From positions 96,151-160,150 of the forward strand of contig DXWI01000003.1 of assembly GCA_019416935.1 (NCBI GenBank): DNA of 64,000 nucleotides. The letters are read 5' to 3'. Source of the stretch: Clostridiales bacterium. GTDB lineage: Bacteria; Bacillota; Clostridia; Christensenellales; CAG-138. Under the pieces are notes generated by a model. It worked only from the letters and a program-made list of their open reading frames with translations. It ran no database searches and had not been told where the DNA came from. Both the position numbers and the translations under genes were made by a program. Each line of letters opens with the position of its first letter. The stretch's first letter is position 1. This document shows positions 16,204-25,290 of this stretch, piece after piece.

Positions 16204-17610
16204 TCACCTCCCCGGCCCATGCGAAAAACCTTCCTTGAGCGCGTCCTTTAAGCGTTCCGACGCGCGCTCCATGGTATCATCGTCCCGGACATACTGGCTC
16301 CGACCGGAGAGCAGGATGCTCCGCACCAGATCTTCAAAGCGCTCCTCGTGATCGAGATAGGTTTCGAGCTGCGGCGGGGTATAGAACGCATATTCCTGCT
16401 GGGTTTTGACAAAGGTCTCATAGAGCTGGATATATTTGTCGCTGTCCAGCGCCCGGATGGCGGTCGGCAGATAGACGTCAAAGGACGCCTGCTTGACCGG
16501 CATATAGCCCATCCGCGTTACAAACTCCACGTTCCGCTGCGCGTCCGTCAGCCATTCGAGGAACGTCATGCAGGCGCGCTCCCGCTCCGGGGTGGATTTT
16601 ACGGTGCAGATTCCCGCGCCCCGCTGCATGACCAACCACGCGCCGCCGGCAAATACGGGGCACGGGCGCACCAGCCACTCCACGTCCTCGGACGTGTTGT
16701 CGGAATAGGTTACGACGTCCGAAAAGTACAGTACACTGGCGGAGGAGGCAATGGAGACGATGGCGTCCGCCGTGCGCAGCGGCTCCGTGGCATAGCCGCC
16801 CTTGAGCCAGAGCCCGCCGGACAGCGCCGCCTCGGCGTAGGGCGCCCACACCCGGTCAAAGGCTGGGCCGAAGGCAATGGAGTCGCCGTCAAAGAAGGAT
16901 TCGCCGAGCGATTCGACCCCCACCTGAAAATAGTTGAAGTGGAAATCGTGTACCAGCATTGCCTTTGCGTCATCCGCAATATCCGGGGTTTTGGCATCCG
17001 TCCATTCTGCATACCGAACGGCAGCGGCAAACAGTCCCTCCCATGTATCCAGATCGCTGATCGCTATGCCCGTATCCGCGCTGAATCGATCGAATATGGT
17101 CTTGTTGATGTACATGACCTCCGTGGATTTCGCCACGGGCAGTACGGCGAGACGACCGTTCACCATGCCCTCCTCCAGAAAGGAGGGCACAAAGCCGGAG
17201 AGCGACTGCTCCGACAGGGTATCCCTGTAATCCACAAGCACGCCGTCGTCCGGCATGGCCAGCACGGTTTTGGGATATGCCACGAACATATCCGGCAGCG
17301 CCGACGCACCGGGATCGCCGTAGGCCGAGGCAAGGATGAATTCATGGATGGTCTTGTTGTTGGATACGAGCGGAACCTCCACCCGGATACCCTGCTCTTT
17401 GCCGGTGGTCTGATTGAAGACGTCGATCATATCGTTGAGCGGCGAATCCGTCTGCCCGCCGTAAACATGCCACAGCGTGATCGTTACGGGCTGCTCCTTC
17501 GCTTTTTCGCTGCCCGCGCAGGCGCCGAAAGCCGGCAGCAGGCACAGCAGCAGACACAGGCACAAAAGCGCCGTTTTGGGCGCGGTTTTCTTTTTATTTA
17601 TTGCAGGCAT
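16204..17610 (-). CDS. Extracellular solute-binding lipoprotein (family 1 type), used without a transporter
   Basis: 468 residues. Signal peptide with lipobox FGAC (Cys 31), then a sugar-type solute-binding fold: ITLWHVYGG near residue 45, MIDVFNQTTG, a hinge segment with RLAVLPVAKSTEVMYINKTIFD (about 155-176), and a C-terminal region with ERACMTFLEWLTD. No ABC permease or ATPase lies nearby; instead the gene sits between regulator genes, so it more probably acts as a receptor subunit for the signalling operon. RBS GGAGGG about 7 bases before the ATG. Confidence 0.85.
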   Translation of the reverse strand: MPAINKKKTAPKTALLCLCLLLCLLPAFGACAGSEKAKEQPVTITLWHVYGGQTDSPLNDMIDVFNQTTGKEQGIRVEVPLVSNNKTIHEFILASAYGDPGASALPDMFVAYPKTVLAMPDDGVLVDYRDTLSEQSLSGFVPSFLEEGMVNGRLAVLPVAKSTEVMYINKTIFDRFSADTGIAISDLDTWEGLFAAAVRYAEWTDAKTPDIADDAKAMLVHDFHFNYFQVGVESLGESFFDGDSIAFGPAFDRVWAPYAEAALSGGLWLKGGYATEPLRTADAIVSIASSASVLYFSDVVTYSDNTSEDVEWLVRPCPVFAGGAWLVMQRGAGICTVKSTPERERACMTFLEWLTDAQRNVEFVTRMGYMPVKQASFDVYLPTAIRALDSDKYIQLYETFVKTQQEYAFYTPPQLETYLDHEERFEDLVRSILLSGRSQYVRDDDTMERASERLKDALKEGFSHGPGR

Positions 17611-17622
17611 CGGCCGTCCCTC

Positions 17623-18009
17623 CTACAGTGCGTCCATCATGGCCACCAGGAAGCTCGCGCTCGTGGAGCCATAGATAAATTGGTCGATCAGTCCTTCCTT
17701 TTTTGCGCGGCGCACCTGCTTTGCCAGCTCTTTCTCAGAGTTCTCGTCCACTAAAAGAACGACCTTGCATGTCGGAACCGCGCGCTTTACAGCGTTGCCG
17801 ATGCTGAGCCGTTCGTCCAGCGTATACGGTCCATATCGCGTGACCTCCATCAGCAGCGCATACGCGGAGAGGATGTTGCAATACCGGAGAATCTCCCCGG
17901 GCCGGCTGATGTTTTGTACCGCAAAGTCGCTCCCGCTGTCGCTGCGCAGTGCCTGCGCCACGGCGTCGGCGAAAACAAAATCCTTCATGTTCACAATCAC
18001 TTGCCGCAT
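17623..18009 (-). CDS. Receiver-like protein lacking the phospho-acceptor aspartate
   Basis: 128 residues with the alpha/beta pattern of a response-regulator receiver (strands MRQVIVNM, ALLMEVTRYG, KVVLLVDEN, QFIYG). The place where the phosphorylated Asp is expected has an acidic/hydrophobic MEVTR instead, and the acidic pair after strand 1 is also missing. It may be an atypical receiver that signals through protein contact. It ends 12 bases before the solute-binding gene starts. Confidence 0.6.
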   Translation of the reverse strand: MRQVIVNMKDFVFADAVAQALRSDSGSDFAVQNISRPGEILRYCNILSAYALLMEVTRYGPYTLDERLSIGNAVKRAVPTCKVVLLVDENSEKELAKQVRRAKKEGLIDQFIYGSTSASFLVAMMDAL

Positions 18010-18151
18010 AATATTCCGCCCGCTTTTCGCAAGATTGGACGTTCTACCCCATCCTTACCGTCATTATGACCGACAGTGCGGCGCTTCGCCCTATCAGAAA
18101 TGATAGTTTTATGGTTAAAACCGTTGCCGCCCCGGGCGCAATATGCGCCTT

Positions 18152-18775
18152 CTAAAACCCCGGCACGATCAAATCCTTGTTGATGACGTCGCAGGCGAGA
18201 CTCACGCGGTTGGTATAGCCCGTTTTTTCAAACAGCTCCTTGATGTGCCAGCGCACGGCGGATACGCTGATATGCAGCTCGCCGGCTATGGCCGCATCCG
18301 GCAATCCACGCACGAGCAGCCGCAGCACCGCAAGATCTCCGGGCGTGAATGCGGCCGATGTGGTGTTGCCGATCCGTACCTCGGGCGCTTTATCGGGATA
18401 GACGGATTCGCCCCGCATGGTGCGGTCCATCACCGCCAGCAGATCCTCCGGGCTGCTCTCCTTGTACCAGAAGCTCTCCGCGCCCGCCTGCCTCGCCTTT
18501 TGCAGAAACCCGGCGTCCGCCATGGAGGTGACGATGACGATCTTGATATTCGGCATATGGCGCTTGATCTCTGCCGCCGCGTCCAGCCCGCTCTCGTTGT
18601 TTTCGGTGCACACGTCCATCAAAATGATATCCACGGGACAGCGCATACATGTCATTTCCGCCATGCCCGCGTTTGCAATGGACGCCGCGAGCCGGTAGCG
18701 TCCGCTTGCGGCGATATATCCCTCAAGGCATTCGCGCGACATCTTTTTATCCTCTACCAGCAGTACATTGCGCAT
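18152..18775 (-). CDS. NarL/FixJ-family response regulator
   Basis: 207 residues. The receiver domain has the acidic pair E8-D9, phospho-acceptor D54 (IILMDVC) and conserved K105 (FWYKES). A LuxR-type HTH occupies about 140-205 (FTPGDLAVLRLLVRGL ... VRWHIKELFEKTGYTNR). It starts 3 bases after the histidine kinase stop with GGAGG in the kinase's last codons, so the two are a cognate pair. Targets probably include its own operon. Confidence 0.92.
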   Translation of the reverse strand: MRNVLLVEDKKMSRECLEGYIAASGRYRLAASIANAGMAEMTCMRCPVDIILMDVCTENNESGLDAAAEIKRHMPNIKIVIVTSMADAGFLQKARQAGAESFWYKESSPEDLLAVMDRTMRGESVYPDKAPEVRIGNTTSAAFTPGDLAVLRLLVRGLPDAAIAGELHISVSAVRWHIKELFEKTGYTNRVSLACDVINKDLIVPGF

Positions 18776-18778
18776 GGA

Positions 18779-19774
18779 TCAGCCCTCCTTTGGCAGCATA
18801 AGCGTCAGTCGAAAGCCCGGAAGGCTGTTGACCAGCATCACGCCTCCCGCTCTCTCCGTTCGGCGGCGCAGATCGGACAGCCCGCCGCCCTCGGTGATTT
18901 CCTGCCCCGGCGCGTCGCCGCTGTTCTCTATCGTGACCAAGATCGCGCCGCCGCTTTCGCAGATTTTCACAAACAGTTGATCCGCGCGGGCGTGCCGCAC
19001 GGCGTTCGTCGCGCAGACGCGCATGGCGGTGATGATGAGATATGCCGCTGCCTCGCTCTTTGGCAGCGTGCCCTCTATCGCAATGCGGATGCCAATGCCG
19101 GCAGCGGCGCGTATCAGCTCCTCCAGTTCCTTCCGACAGGATGCCGGCACGCCCGCCTCCCCGCCGCCCGTTTCCGCGGCGCGGAATATGCCGGCAATCG
19201 CCGCCCACGCCGCGCCGCACCGTTGCAGCGCCGCAAGCGGCGCTCCCTCTTCCAGCGCCTTCCTTGCGGAAAGCAGACCGACGCCGATCTCGTCGTGCAA
19301 GCGCATCTTCATGGCGAGCGTTTCTTCCTCGCGAACCATATCGTCCAGCTCATGATAGAGCTTTCGCGCCCGCGCATTCGCATCGAGCAGGGCGGCATTC
19401 TCCCGTTCGAGCCGCGCTCTCCTGTCCGCCAGTTCCGTGATGTCCTGCGCCAACGCCTGCGTATAGCGGCGGCCGTACGCATCCGTCACCATGCTTTCGG
19501 TAAATTGCCACACCCGCCCCTCCGGAAAGCGGAGAATGTGCGCGCCGGCATCCAGCACCGAAATGTCGCCGCCCGGCCGGACGACCGCCCGCCGCAACTC
19601 GGACAGGTGCTGCAAATCCGTGCCGGCAAGCCGCCGGTACAGACGCTGCATCTGCCTGTTGCACAGGATCAGCGTTCCGTTTTCCCTTGCAAAGCAAACG
19701 CCGGGCGGAAGGTTGTCCAGGCTCTCCTTGATCGACATGCGGTTGATCCTTGCCCTTTTGCAGAACGGCTTCAT
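18779..19774 (-). CDS. Cytoplasmic sensor histidine kinase (NarX/DesK-like)
   Basis: The start is set at the ATG at 19774, which overlaps the stop of the upstream gene (ATGA) and lies 8 bases after GGAGG. 331 residues: an N-terminal PAS-like domain (PPGVCFARENGTLILCNRQM), a coiled-coil, the phospho-acceptor in LHDEIGVGLL (His at about 160), an N-box CATNAVRHA and a G-box GGGLSDLRRRTERAGG. No membrane segment, so it probably takes its signal from the 7TM protein encoded immediately upstream. Confidence 0.88.
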   Translation of the reverse strand: MKPFCKRARINRMSIKESLDNLPPGVCFARENGTLILCNRQMQRLYRRLAGTDLQHLSELRRAVVRPGGDISVLDAGAHILRFPEGRVWQFTESMVTDAYGRRYTQALAQDITELADRRARLERENAALLDANARARKLYHELDDMVREEETLAMKMRLHDEIGVGLLSARKALEEGAPLAALQRCGAAWAAIAGIFRAAETGGGEAGVPASCRKELEELIRAAAGIGIRIAIEGTLPKSEAAAYLIITAMRVCATNAVRHARADQLFVKICESGGAILVTIENSGDAPGQEITEGGGLSDLRRRTERAGGVMLVNSLPGFRLTLMLPKEG

Positions 19775-21438
19775 TTGCATACCCTCCCCTCCGCAACGGA
19801 CAGCAAGCAGAACCATACGCCATCCTGCCGGGTGATTTCGGCATCCGGAAAGTGCGCCTTGACCGCGTCCGCCATATCCTCCTCACAGTCCATCATCAGA
19901 AAGACGGCGCATTGGCCGCTCGTGCGACGAACCGATATCGTAAGCGCGCGAAGCGTATGGAACGCTTGCTCTACGGCCGTCTCATAAAAATCAAACACCG
20001 CCGCGGCACATCCGGCGTCCACGCTTCCCGAAACGTCCAGCGTGCAGGCGCATTTTATGCCGAGAAGCCGCAGATTGGCCAGAGATTCATTCAGGCAGAG
20101 CAGCAACTCGTTTGCCGGAACCGCATCGGCCGCGTCGGCAAGGAAGATCAGGTTGCTGCGCCGCTTGATGTATGCGCCCACCACCAAAATCTGCGCCAAA
20201 AGCGCTCTTGCCTCGCCGATATCCTCGGTCCTTTCCAGTTGAATGCCCAGCCCTTCCATGAGCGCCGCGTGCCGCGCGGTCGTTTCCTGCACCGCCGCAT
20301 AGAGCCGCTTTTGTTCGGCGAGCTTTTGCGCGCGGGCCTTTTTCTTGTTCTCCTCCATTAAAAGCGAACCGTAGCTTTGCAGCTCCTCCCTTGTGCCAAA
20401 AAGCTGCTCTATCGTGTCCAGCAGGTCGGCAATATCCTCCTGCCAAAAGACATAGCCGCCCCGGATGGGCGCCGACGAGAGGCGCACGCCGCCCTGCAGA
20501 ACAATGGTAGCCGATGCGGCGCTTTCCAAAACCGCCTTGCCGACAAGGCGCATGTTTTCCGCGCTGTAGCACACGTTGAACGCGTCGTCCGTGATCTGCG
20601 CGCCAAGCGTGGATATGCGGAACAATTCCGCATAATTGGTATTGGATTGTATCAGCCCGCACTGGATGCAGCTTTCCAGTACAGCGGTATACAGCAGGCA
20701 TTGAAACACCGTGATGTCGCCCGCGATCACACGCAGCCAGCCGACGCCGGAAACATATAGCAGCCCGTATGCAATGGATAGAAGCAGCGGCACGATGGGC
20801 AGATAGAGCATTCCTCGTCCATCGGGCATGCGGCACTTATGAATGACCAAGGCGAGCGCGCTGAGCGCACAGCCGATTTCCCAGCCGATCACCGGCCAGT
20901 ACAGCGCGGCGTAATGATAATCCGAGTCCGTAAATACGGCTGCGCCTGCCGGAAAGCGGAACACCAGTTGATGCAGATCGTTTGTGAGCACCAGCACCAG
21001 GAGGGCCAATGTGGGCAGATACAGCAGCTTCGTCCATTTCGGCAGGCGATAGTTCTCCGCCTTTCCCAGCGACAGGCTCACAAACAGTGCCATCAGCGGA
21101 ATCAGCAGCATGCCAACATAGAACAGATACCACAGGTACCTGTCCGTGTTCGGTTCTGCAACAAACAAATACTTGATGGTACGCACCGTCAGCCAAAACA
21201 CCGTGAGCACGGAAACGGCGGTCAAATACCTGCGCACCTGTGGATGGATGATGCGTCGGCGGATGGATATGCCCCATGCGGCGAACAACCCAATATAGAT
21301 CACGCTGCGCAGATAGCCGAAAACGGGGATTGCGGGGATGAGTACAAATCGGTTAGCAAAACGGCAGGCGACGGCGGCCGCGATCAGCAGCGCCACGCCG
21401 GCCGCCGTATAGACGTTTCTCCTGTTGACCCCCGCCAT
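19771..21438 (-). CDS. 7TM-type membrane sensor with degenerate kinase-like C-terminus
   Basis: 555 residues. Seven to eight hydrophobic segments in the first 245 residues resemble the N-terminal module of histidine kinases with 7TM domains (WLTVRTIKYLF, DLHQLVFRFP motifs). The soluble part has a PAS-sized region, a coiled-coil (EENKKKARAQKLAEQKRLY) and a region laid out like dimerisation and ATPase domains but without clear His, N or G boxes. It may be a receptor that controls the kinase encoded next, with which it overlaps by 4 bases. First gene of the operon. Confidence 0.75.
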   Translation of the reverse strand: MAGVNRRNVYTAAGVALLIAAAVACRFANRFVLIPAIPVFGYLRSVIYIGLFAAWGISIRRRIIHPQVRRYLTAVSVLTVFWLTVRTIKYLFVAEPNTDRYLWYLFYVGMLLIPLMALFVSLSLGKAENYRLPKWTKLLYLPTLALLVLVLTNDLHQLVFRFPAGAAVFTDSDYHYAALYWPVIGWEIGCALSALALVIHKCRMPDGRGMLYLPIVPLLLSIAYGLLYVSGVGWLRVIAGDITVFQCLLYTAVLESCIQCGLIQSNTNYAELFRISTLGAQITDDAFNVCYSAENMRLVGKAVLESAASATIVLQGGVRLSSAPIRGGYVFWQEDIADLLDTIEQLFGTREELQSYGSLLMEENKKKARAQKLAEQKRLYAAVQETTARHAALMEGLGIQLERTEDIGEARALLAQILVVGAYIKRRSNLIFLADAADAVPANELLLCLNESLANLRLLGIKCACTLDVSGSVDAGCAAAVFDFYETAVEQAFHTLRALTISVRRTSGQCAVFLMMDCEEDMADAVKAHFPDAEITRQDGVWFCLLSVAEGRVCK

Positions 21439-21670
21439 CCCATCACCCCGCTTTGGATAAGGCTTTTGCTATAGTATCGCATATTTGCACGCATATTTCC
21501 ACCATATATGCGTCTTTCGGACGCCGCAGCCCTAAGCCGCGCCCCTCCGCCCCGGCGCCCTGCCGCCCGAAAAGCGGCGAGCGCCTGTCGCTATTGCAAA
21601 ATTTCCGGCGCAAAAAGGCGCCCCGTGTGATATGATATCGTTAGAAAAATGAAAAGCTGTGGGGACGCAT

Positions 21671-22375
21671 ATGTATCAATACCTGTTGTGGGATATCGAT
21701 GGCACCGTGCTGGATTTTCTTTCATCGGAGGAGCACGCCGTTCGCGCGCTGTTTCAAAAGTACCGGCTCGGCGCATGCAGCGACGATATGCTGCGGCTGT
21801 ACTCCGAAATCAATGTGCGGTATTGGGAGGCGCTGGAGCGGAACGAAATGACCAAGCCCGAGATCCTGGTCGGCCGTTTCCGAACGTTTTTTGAACAGAT
21901 CGGCGTCGATCCGGCGTTGGCCGAAGCCTTTAACCGCGATTATCAGGTCGCGCTCGGCGACCATCTGGCGTTTGTCGAGCATGCGGAGGAAATGCTCCGT
22001 GCGGAGAAGGGCGTCTATACGCTCATCGCCGTGACGAACGGAACGAAGGTCGCGCAGACAAAAAAGCTCCGCCGATCCGGGCTTGACCGCGTCTTTGACG
22101 CGGTGTTCATCTCCGAGGACGTGGGCTATGAAAAGCCCAATCTGGCCTATTTTGAGCGGGTGTTTTCCGAAGCCGGTATCGCGGACAAAAGCCGGGCGCT
22201 GCTCATCGGCGATTCCCTGACCAGCGACATGAAGGGCGGCTGGATCGCCGGCATAGACACCTGCTGGTACAACCCAAAGCACAGCCCCAATCCGCTGCGC
22301 ATCCCCGTGACCTATGAGATCGACGACCTCAGCCGGCTTGCGGAGATTCTGGATGCGGCGCAGGGCGGCGCCTGA
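21671..22375 (+). CDS. HAD-superfamily hydrolase, YjjG type (nucleotide 5'-phosphatase)
   Basis: Start at the ATG at 21671, with GGGG 6 bases upstream. 234 residues. HAD motif I is WDIDGTVLDF (Asp 8 and Asp 10), motif II is AVTNGTK, and the motif III/IV region is YEKPN ... LLIGDSLTSDMKGG. The alpha-helical cap and the DIDGT variant match YjjG/YfnB proteins, which dephosphorylate pyrimidine and non-canonical nucleotides. Co-transcribed with the polyferredoxin 22 bases downstream, with no obvious functional link. Confidence 0.88.
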   Translation: MYQYLLWDIDGTVLDFLSSEEHAVRALFQKYRLGACSDDMLRLYSEINVRYWEALERNEMTKPEILVGRFRTFFEQIGVDPALAEAFNRDYQVALGDHLAFVEHAEEMLRAEKGVYTLIAVTNGTKVAQTKKLRRSGLDRVFDAVFISEDVGYEKPNLAYFERVFSEAGIADKSRALLIGDSLTSDMKGGWIAGIDTCWYNPKHSPNPLRIPVTYEIDDLSRLAEILDAAQGGA

Positions 22376-22397
22376 GCGCGCATGGGGGGAAATCGCA

Positions 22398-23225
22398 ATG
22401 AACACGCTAAAAAAGTATTGCCTGCCCGCTCTCCTGTTCCTCGCGTTTGAGACGGTCGCCGTGACGCTGTGGCTGACGAAGGACAACCCGTTCTATCTGC
22501 TGAATTTCAGCTATATCGGCTGCTCCATTGCGCTCGGCGTCTTTTTGTTCATCCGGGGCTACCGGCACGCGCGCCGGGTGGTGCAGTTCCTCGTAGGCGC
22601 CTACATGCTGGTTTATCTCGGGCTGATCTCCAACGAGAACATGCAGCTCGAGGGCTTTTGGTATTACCTGTTCAACGGCGTCTTTGAAGCGGCGACCATC
22701 CACTATGCCGTTGCAAAGATCTTCGGGCCGCTGCTCTTTGGCCGCGGCTGGTGCGGGTATGCCTGCTGGACGGCTATGGTGCTCGACCTGCTGCCCTACA
22801 AAATACCGGAACGGCCGCGCAAGAAGCTCGGCTTCCTCCGCTATATCCATTTTGCAGCGTCGCTCCTGTTTGTTTCCGCCCTGTTCCTCTTTCATGCGCA
22901 GGATATGGAGCGCATCATGTTCTGGTGTTTTCTCATCGGCAACCTCCTGTATTACGGCACGGGCGTCGCGCTTGCATATGCGTTCCGGGACAACCGCGCC
23001 TTCTGCAAATACCTCTGCCCCGTCACGGTCTTTTTGAAGCCCATGAGCTATTTCTCGCTGCTGCGCGTCCGGTGCGATACGGAGAAATGCGTCTCCTGCG
23101 GGAAATGCAAGCAGGTTTGCCCCATGGATGTGGATGTAACGGATAACACGTATCGGCGCAAAAACGGAACGGAGTGCATACTCTGCCTGGAATGCGTCAA
23201 GGCCTGCCCCAAAAAGGCGCTGTAG
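22398..23225 (+). CDS. Membrane polyferredoxin (NapH/NosR/CcoG-like 4Fe-4S protein)
   Basis: 275 residues. About five membrane helices with the paired Cys motifs FGRGWCGYACW (about 114-124) and FCKYLCP (about 205-211), then two 4Fe-4S ferredoxin motifs CVSCGKCKQVCP and CILCLECVKACP at the C-terminus. Members transfer electrons across or along the membrane. No partner oxidoreductase lies nearby, so the donor and acceptor are unknown. GGGGGGA precedes the ATG. Confidence 0.88.
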   Translation: MNTLKKYCLPALLFLAFETVAVTLWLTKDNPFYLLNFSYIGCSIALGVFLFIRGYRHARRVVQFLVGAYMLVYLGLISNENMQLEGFWYYLFNGVFEAATIHYAVAKIFGPLLFGRGWCGYACWTAMVLDLLPYKIPERPRKKLGFLRYIHFAASLLFVSALFLFHAQDMERIMFWCFLIGNLLYYGTGVALAYAFRDNRAFCKYLCPVTVFLKPMSYFSLLRVRCDTEKCVSCGKCKQVCPMDVDVTDNTYRRKNGTECILCLECVKACPKKAL

Positions 23226-23241
23226 CGCCGTCCCCGGCAGG

Positions 23242-23266
23242 GCTGCCGGATATAAGAAAAAGTCCC
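23242..23266 (+). repeat. 25-base sequence repeated exactly at 59483-59507
   Basis: These 25 bases, which include the left arm of the terminator that follows, occur again in the same orientation just after the tyrosine integrase gene. The part in common begins with GCTGCCGGATATAAG. Both copies border accessory DNA. Confidence 0.85.
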
Positions 23267-23283
23267 TGAATTAGGGACTTTTT
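23257..23283. terminator. Rho-independent terminator after the polyferredoxin gene
   Basis: A perfect 11-bp stem, AAAAAGTCCCT (23257-23267) with AGGGACTTTTT (23273-23283) and a 5-base loop. The arms carry A and T runs on both sides, so it can work in both directions. Confidence 0.92.
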
Positions 23284-23601
23284 CGTGGCAAAAAACGCTG
23301 ATTTTGATAAAAATGCCCCACTCGTATTTAGGGGGTACAACTTACGTCAAGGGGGTGCAGCGCAACAAATATGCGGCTTTACCCACGTCATATCCTGCTT
23401 TCCGTGCAACCGGTGCAAGTTTGCCGGTTCATTGACTTTGCTGCGGTCTTTATTTCTACGCTGATAAGACAAACGGGAAGTTGATTTTTGCCCGCTCCTA
23501 CAATGGACGCTTTCAAATATGGTTGCTTTGCGGCTTGAAAAGCTATAAATATTTGTACACAATATAAACTGTAATTTTATGTTTACGGGGAAGCGAAGCG
23601 C
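23284..23601. other. Non-coding stretch before the accessory cluster
   Basis: About 320 bases of lower GC than the preceding genes; no gene is supported on either strand. An AT-rich stretch at 23536-23580 with TTGAAA, ATAAATATTTG and ATATAAAC elements is a plausible promoter for the HTH gene, but the spacing does not single out one pair of hexamers. Confidence 0.4.
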
Positions 23602-23795
23602 ATGACCGGCATTTCAGGCTACCTTTCCATACGGGAAATATCCTACAAATGGGGCGTGTCGGAACGGCGCGTGCCGAGGGGCGCATCCCCGGCCTTTCCC
23701 GCTTTCGGCGGTCTTGGGCGATACCGGAGGGCGCGGAAAAGCCCACCGACCCGCGCAGAGAAAAGCAAACGGGAGACGGCTATGATAACCGATGA
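23602..23795 (+). pseudogene. Excisionase-like HTH protein, frameshifted by a small deletion
   Basis: The ATG at 23602 opens with MTGISGYLSIREISYKWGVSERRV, the helix-turn-helix of small excisionase/MerR-like proteins of Clostridia. The frame is lost just after ERRV at about 23675. A second frame then gives EGRIPGLSRF, RRSWAIPEGAEKPTDP and ends at TGA 23793-23795. Relatives have about five residues (Asn-Gln-Tyr-Cys-x) between these parts, so about 13 bases are missing. The restored gene would overlap the sigma-factor start by 14 bases. Confidence 0.75.
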
Positions 23796-24332
23796 AACGC
23801 TATACCGCCGCTATGTAGGCGGCGACGACAAGGGCTTGAACGGCCTGATGGGGCGTTACGGCGACAGCCTGACCTTTTACATAAACGGCTATCTTCACGA
23901 TTTGCACGAATCGGAAGATTTGATGGTGGAAGCCTTTTCGTATCTGATTGCAAAAAAACCAAAAATGAGGGACGAAGGATTTCGCAGCTACCTATACAAA
24001 ACCGCCCGCCATTTGGCGCTGCGGCATAAGGCACGAAACCGCCTGCGGCAGGCGTTCAACTTTGACGATTTAGAAGCGGACGCGGAAAGTCAGGGCTTTT
24101 CGGAAGAAGTCATACAAACCAAGGAACGAAACCGCATTTTGCACCTTTGCATGGAGCAGCTTTCTCCGGATTACAGAGAAGCCTTGTATCTCGTTTATTT
24201 TGAAAACATGAGCCATACCGAGGCGGGCGTCGTCATGGGGAAGAGCCAAAAACAGGTATCCAACCTGGCTGCCGCGACAAAGAGGCGTTACGACAGAAGG
24301 TGGAAAAGGAGGGTATATACAGTGCGGAGTAA
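23782..24332 (+). pseudogene. ECF-type sigma-70 factor, frameshifted near its C-terminus
   Basis: Starts MITDETLYRRY at 23782. Region 2 (HDLHESEDLMVEAFSYLI) and region 4 (LSPDYREALYLVYFENMSHTEAG) are intact. At about 24270 a single base is missing, probably one T of GCTTGCC. One frame over, the sequence reads CRDKEALRQKVEKEGIYSAE and stops at TAA 24330-24332, which is the usual end of this family. As written, translation instead runs in frame into the next gene, giving an artificial 300-residue sigma/membrane fusion. It should direct transcription of the cluster. Confidence 0.75.
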
Positions 24333-24681
24333 TGAAAAACGGGTTGCCGCCGTGAAACGGCGGTCAAAGGAGCTGAAACGGGAAAGCGGGAAGCGCCGGG
24401 AGCGCATTGTCCTCCTGTCCTCTATTGCCGCCTGTCTTGTGCTCATTGTCGCTCTGTCCCTTGCCATGCCCGGCATCGTGGAAAACTTTTCGAACGACGC
24501 CCTCGGCTACTCCGCCATGACCGCAAGCGTTTTTCACGGCAGCGGCGCCTTCGGCTATATCGTAATCGGACTGCTGGCTTTTGCTCTGGGCGTGTGTGTG
24601 ACGGTGCTGTGCTATCTGGCGAGGCGCTCCGAGCATGAGGAAAAAGCGGAGGAAACACAGCGGGCGAATGACGATGATTGA
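24322..24681 (+). CDS. Small single-span membrane protein following the sigma gene (anti-sigma-like position)
   Basis: The preferred start is the GTG at 24322, with AAAGGAGG 9 bases upstream. 119 residues: a very basic N-terminal part (KRRSKELKRESGKRRERIV), a hydrophobic helix (about 36-53), a small external loop (SMTASVFHGSGAFGY type) and a second helix (about 80-100), then a charged tail. A protein of this layout follows the sigma factor in related clusters; an anti-sigma role is guessed from position only. It overlaps the restored end of the sigma gene by 11 bases. Confidence 0.6.
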   Translation: MRSNEKRVAAVKRRSKELKRESGKRRERIVLLSSIAACLVLIVALSLAMPGIVENFSNDALGYSAMTASVFHGSGAFGYIVIGLLAFALGVCVTVLCYLARRSEHEEKAEETQRANDDD

Positions 24682-25290
24682 GCTGATCGATAATTTTATA
24701 CAATTTCTGGTAACATCCATCTCCTGCGTTTGGGCAGGTGTGCCCTTTTCCAAAAACCGCAAACAGCCGCTTTTTCTGCCGACCTGTTTTTACGGCGTCT
24801 ATGCGCTCGGTACACTCTACTGGACGCTCCGCCTCCTGCTTCTCGATGAAACGCCACCGGTGTTTTATGTATCTGATATTGGGTGGGTTGCAAGCTACGT
24901 CTTTCTGCTGACGCTGCTTTACACCATGCGCTCCGAGGAGCGTATACGCTCTGCGCAGCGGCAGCGAAAAACAGCCTTTTGCTATCTTGCGCCCGCCTTC
25001 TGCCTCCCGCAGTTTATTTTATTCAATCTGCTGATGTGCGTACCCACCATGTTGATCGCGTGGCTTGCCATCGACGGGCTGGTGTCCAGCTTGCGAAGTT
25101 TGGGCGAGAAAAACGCCGTGCCGTTCTATATCTCGGCGCTGTGCTTTGTAGTATCGGAGTACTGCCTGTGGACATCCTCCTGTTTTTGGATGGGCGACAC
25201 CCTGTTAAACCCCTATTCTGGTTCGACTTCCTGTTGTCGGCTTCCATGCTGTCGCTGCTGCCGTCGCTGAAAAAGGCGGTGGCGAAATGA
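24668..25290 (+). pseudogene. Six-helix membrane protein, frameshifted near its end
   Basis: Starts MTMIELIDNF at 24668, overlapping the previous stop. About six hydrophobic helices; no family recognised. After GDTLLNP (about 25213) the frame runs into Cys/Arg-rich sequence, whereas one frame over it continues LFWFDFLLSASMLSLL and ends KKAVAK at TGA 25288-25290, overlapping the next ATG as ATGA. One C is missing from an AACCCC run. The perfect ATGA overlap supports the reconstructed end. Confidence 0.7.

Noticed and set aside
18143..19987. Very long plus-strand open frame over the kinase and regulator genes
   Set aside because: Antisense to the histidine kinase and response regulator, which have intact catalytic motifs. 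The product is low-complexity Arg/His-rich.
23782..24681. A natural sigma-factor/membrane-protein fusion
   Set aside because: The alternative frame gives the normal sigma C-terminus and stop, and the second part has its own GGAGG and GTG start, so the fusion is best explained by one missing base.
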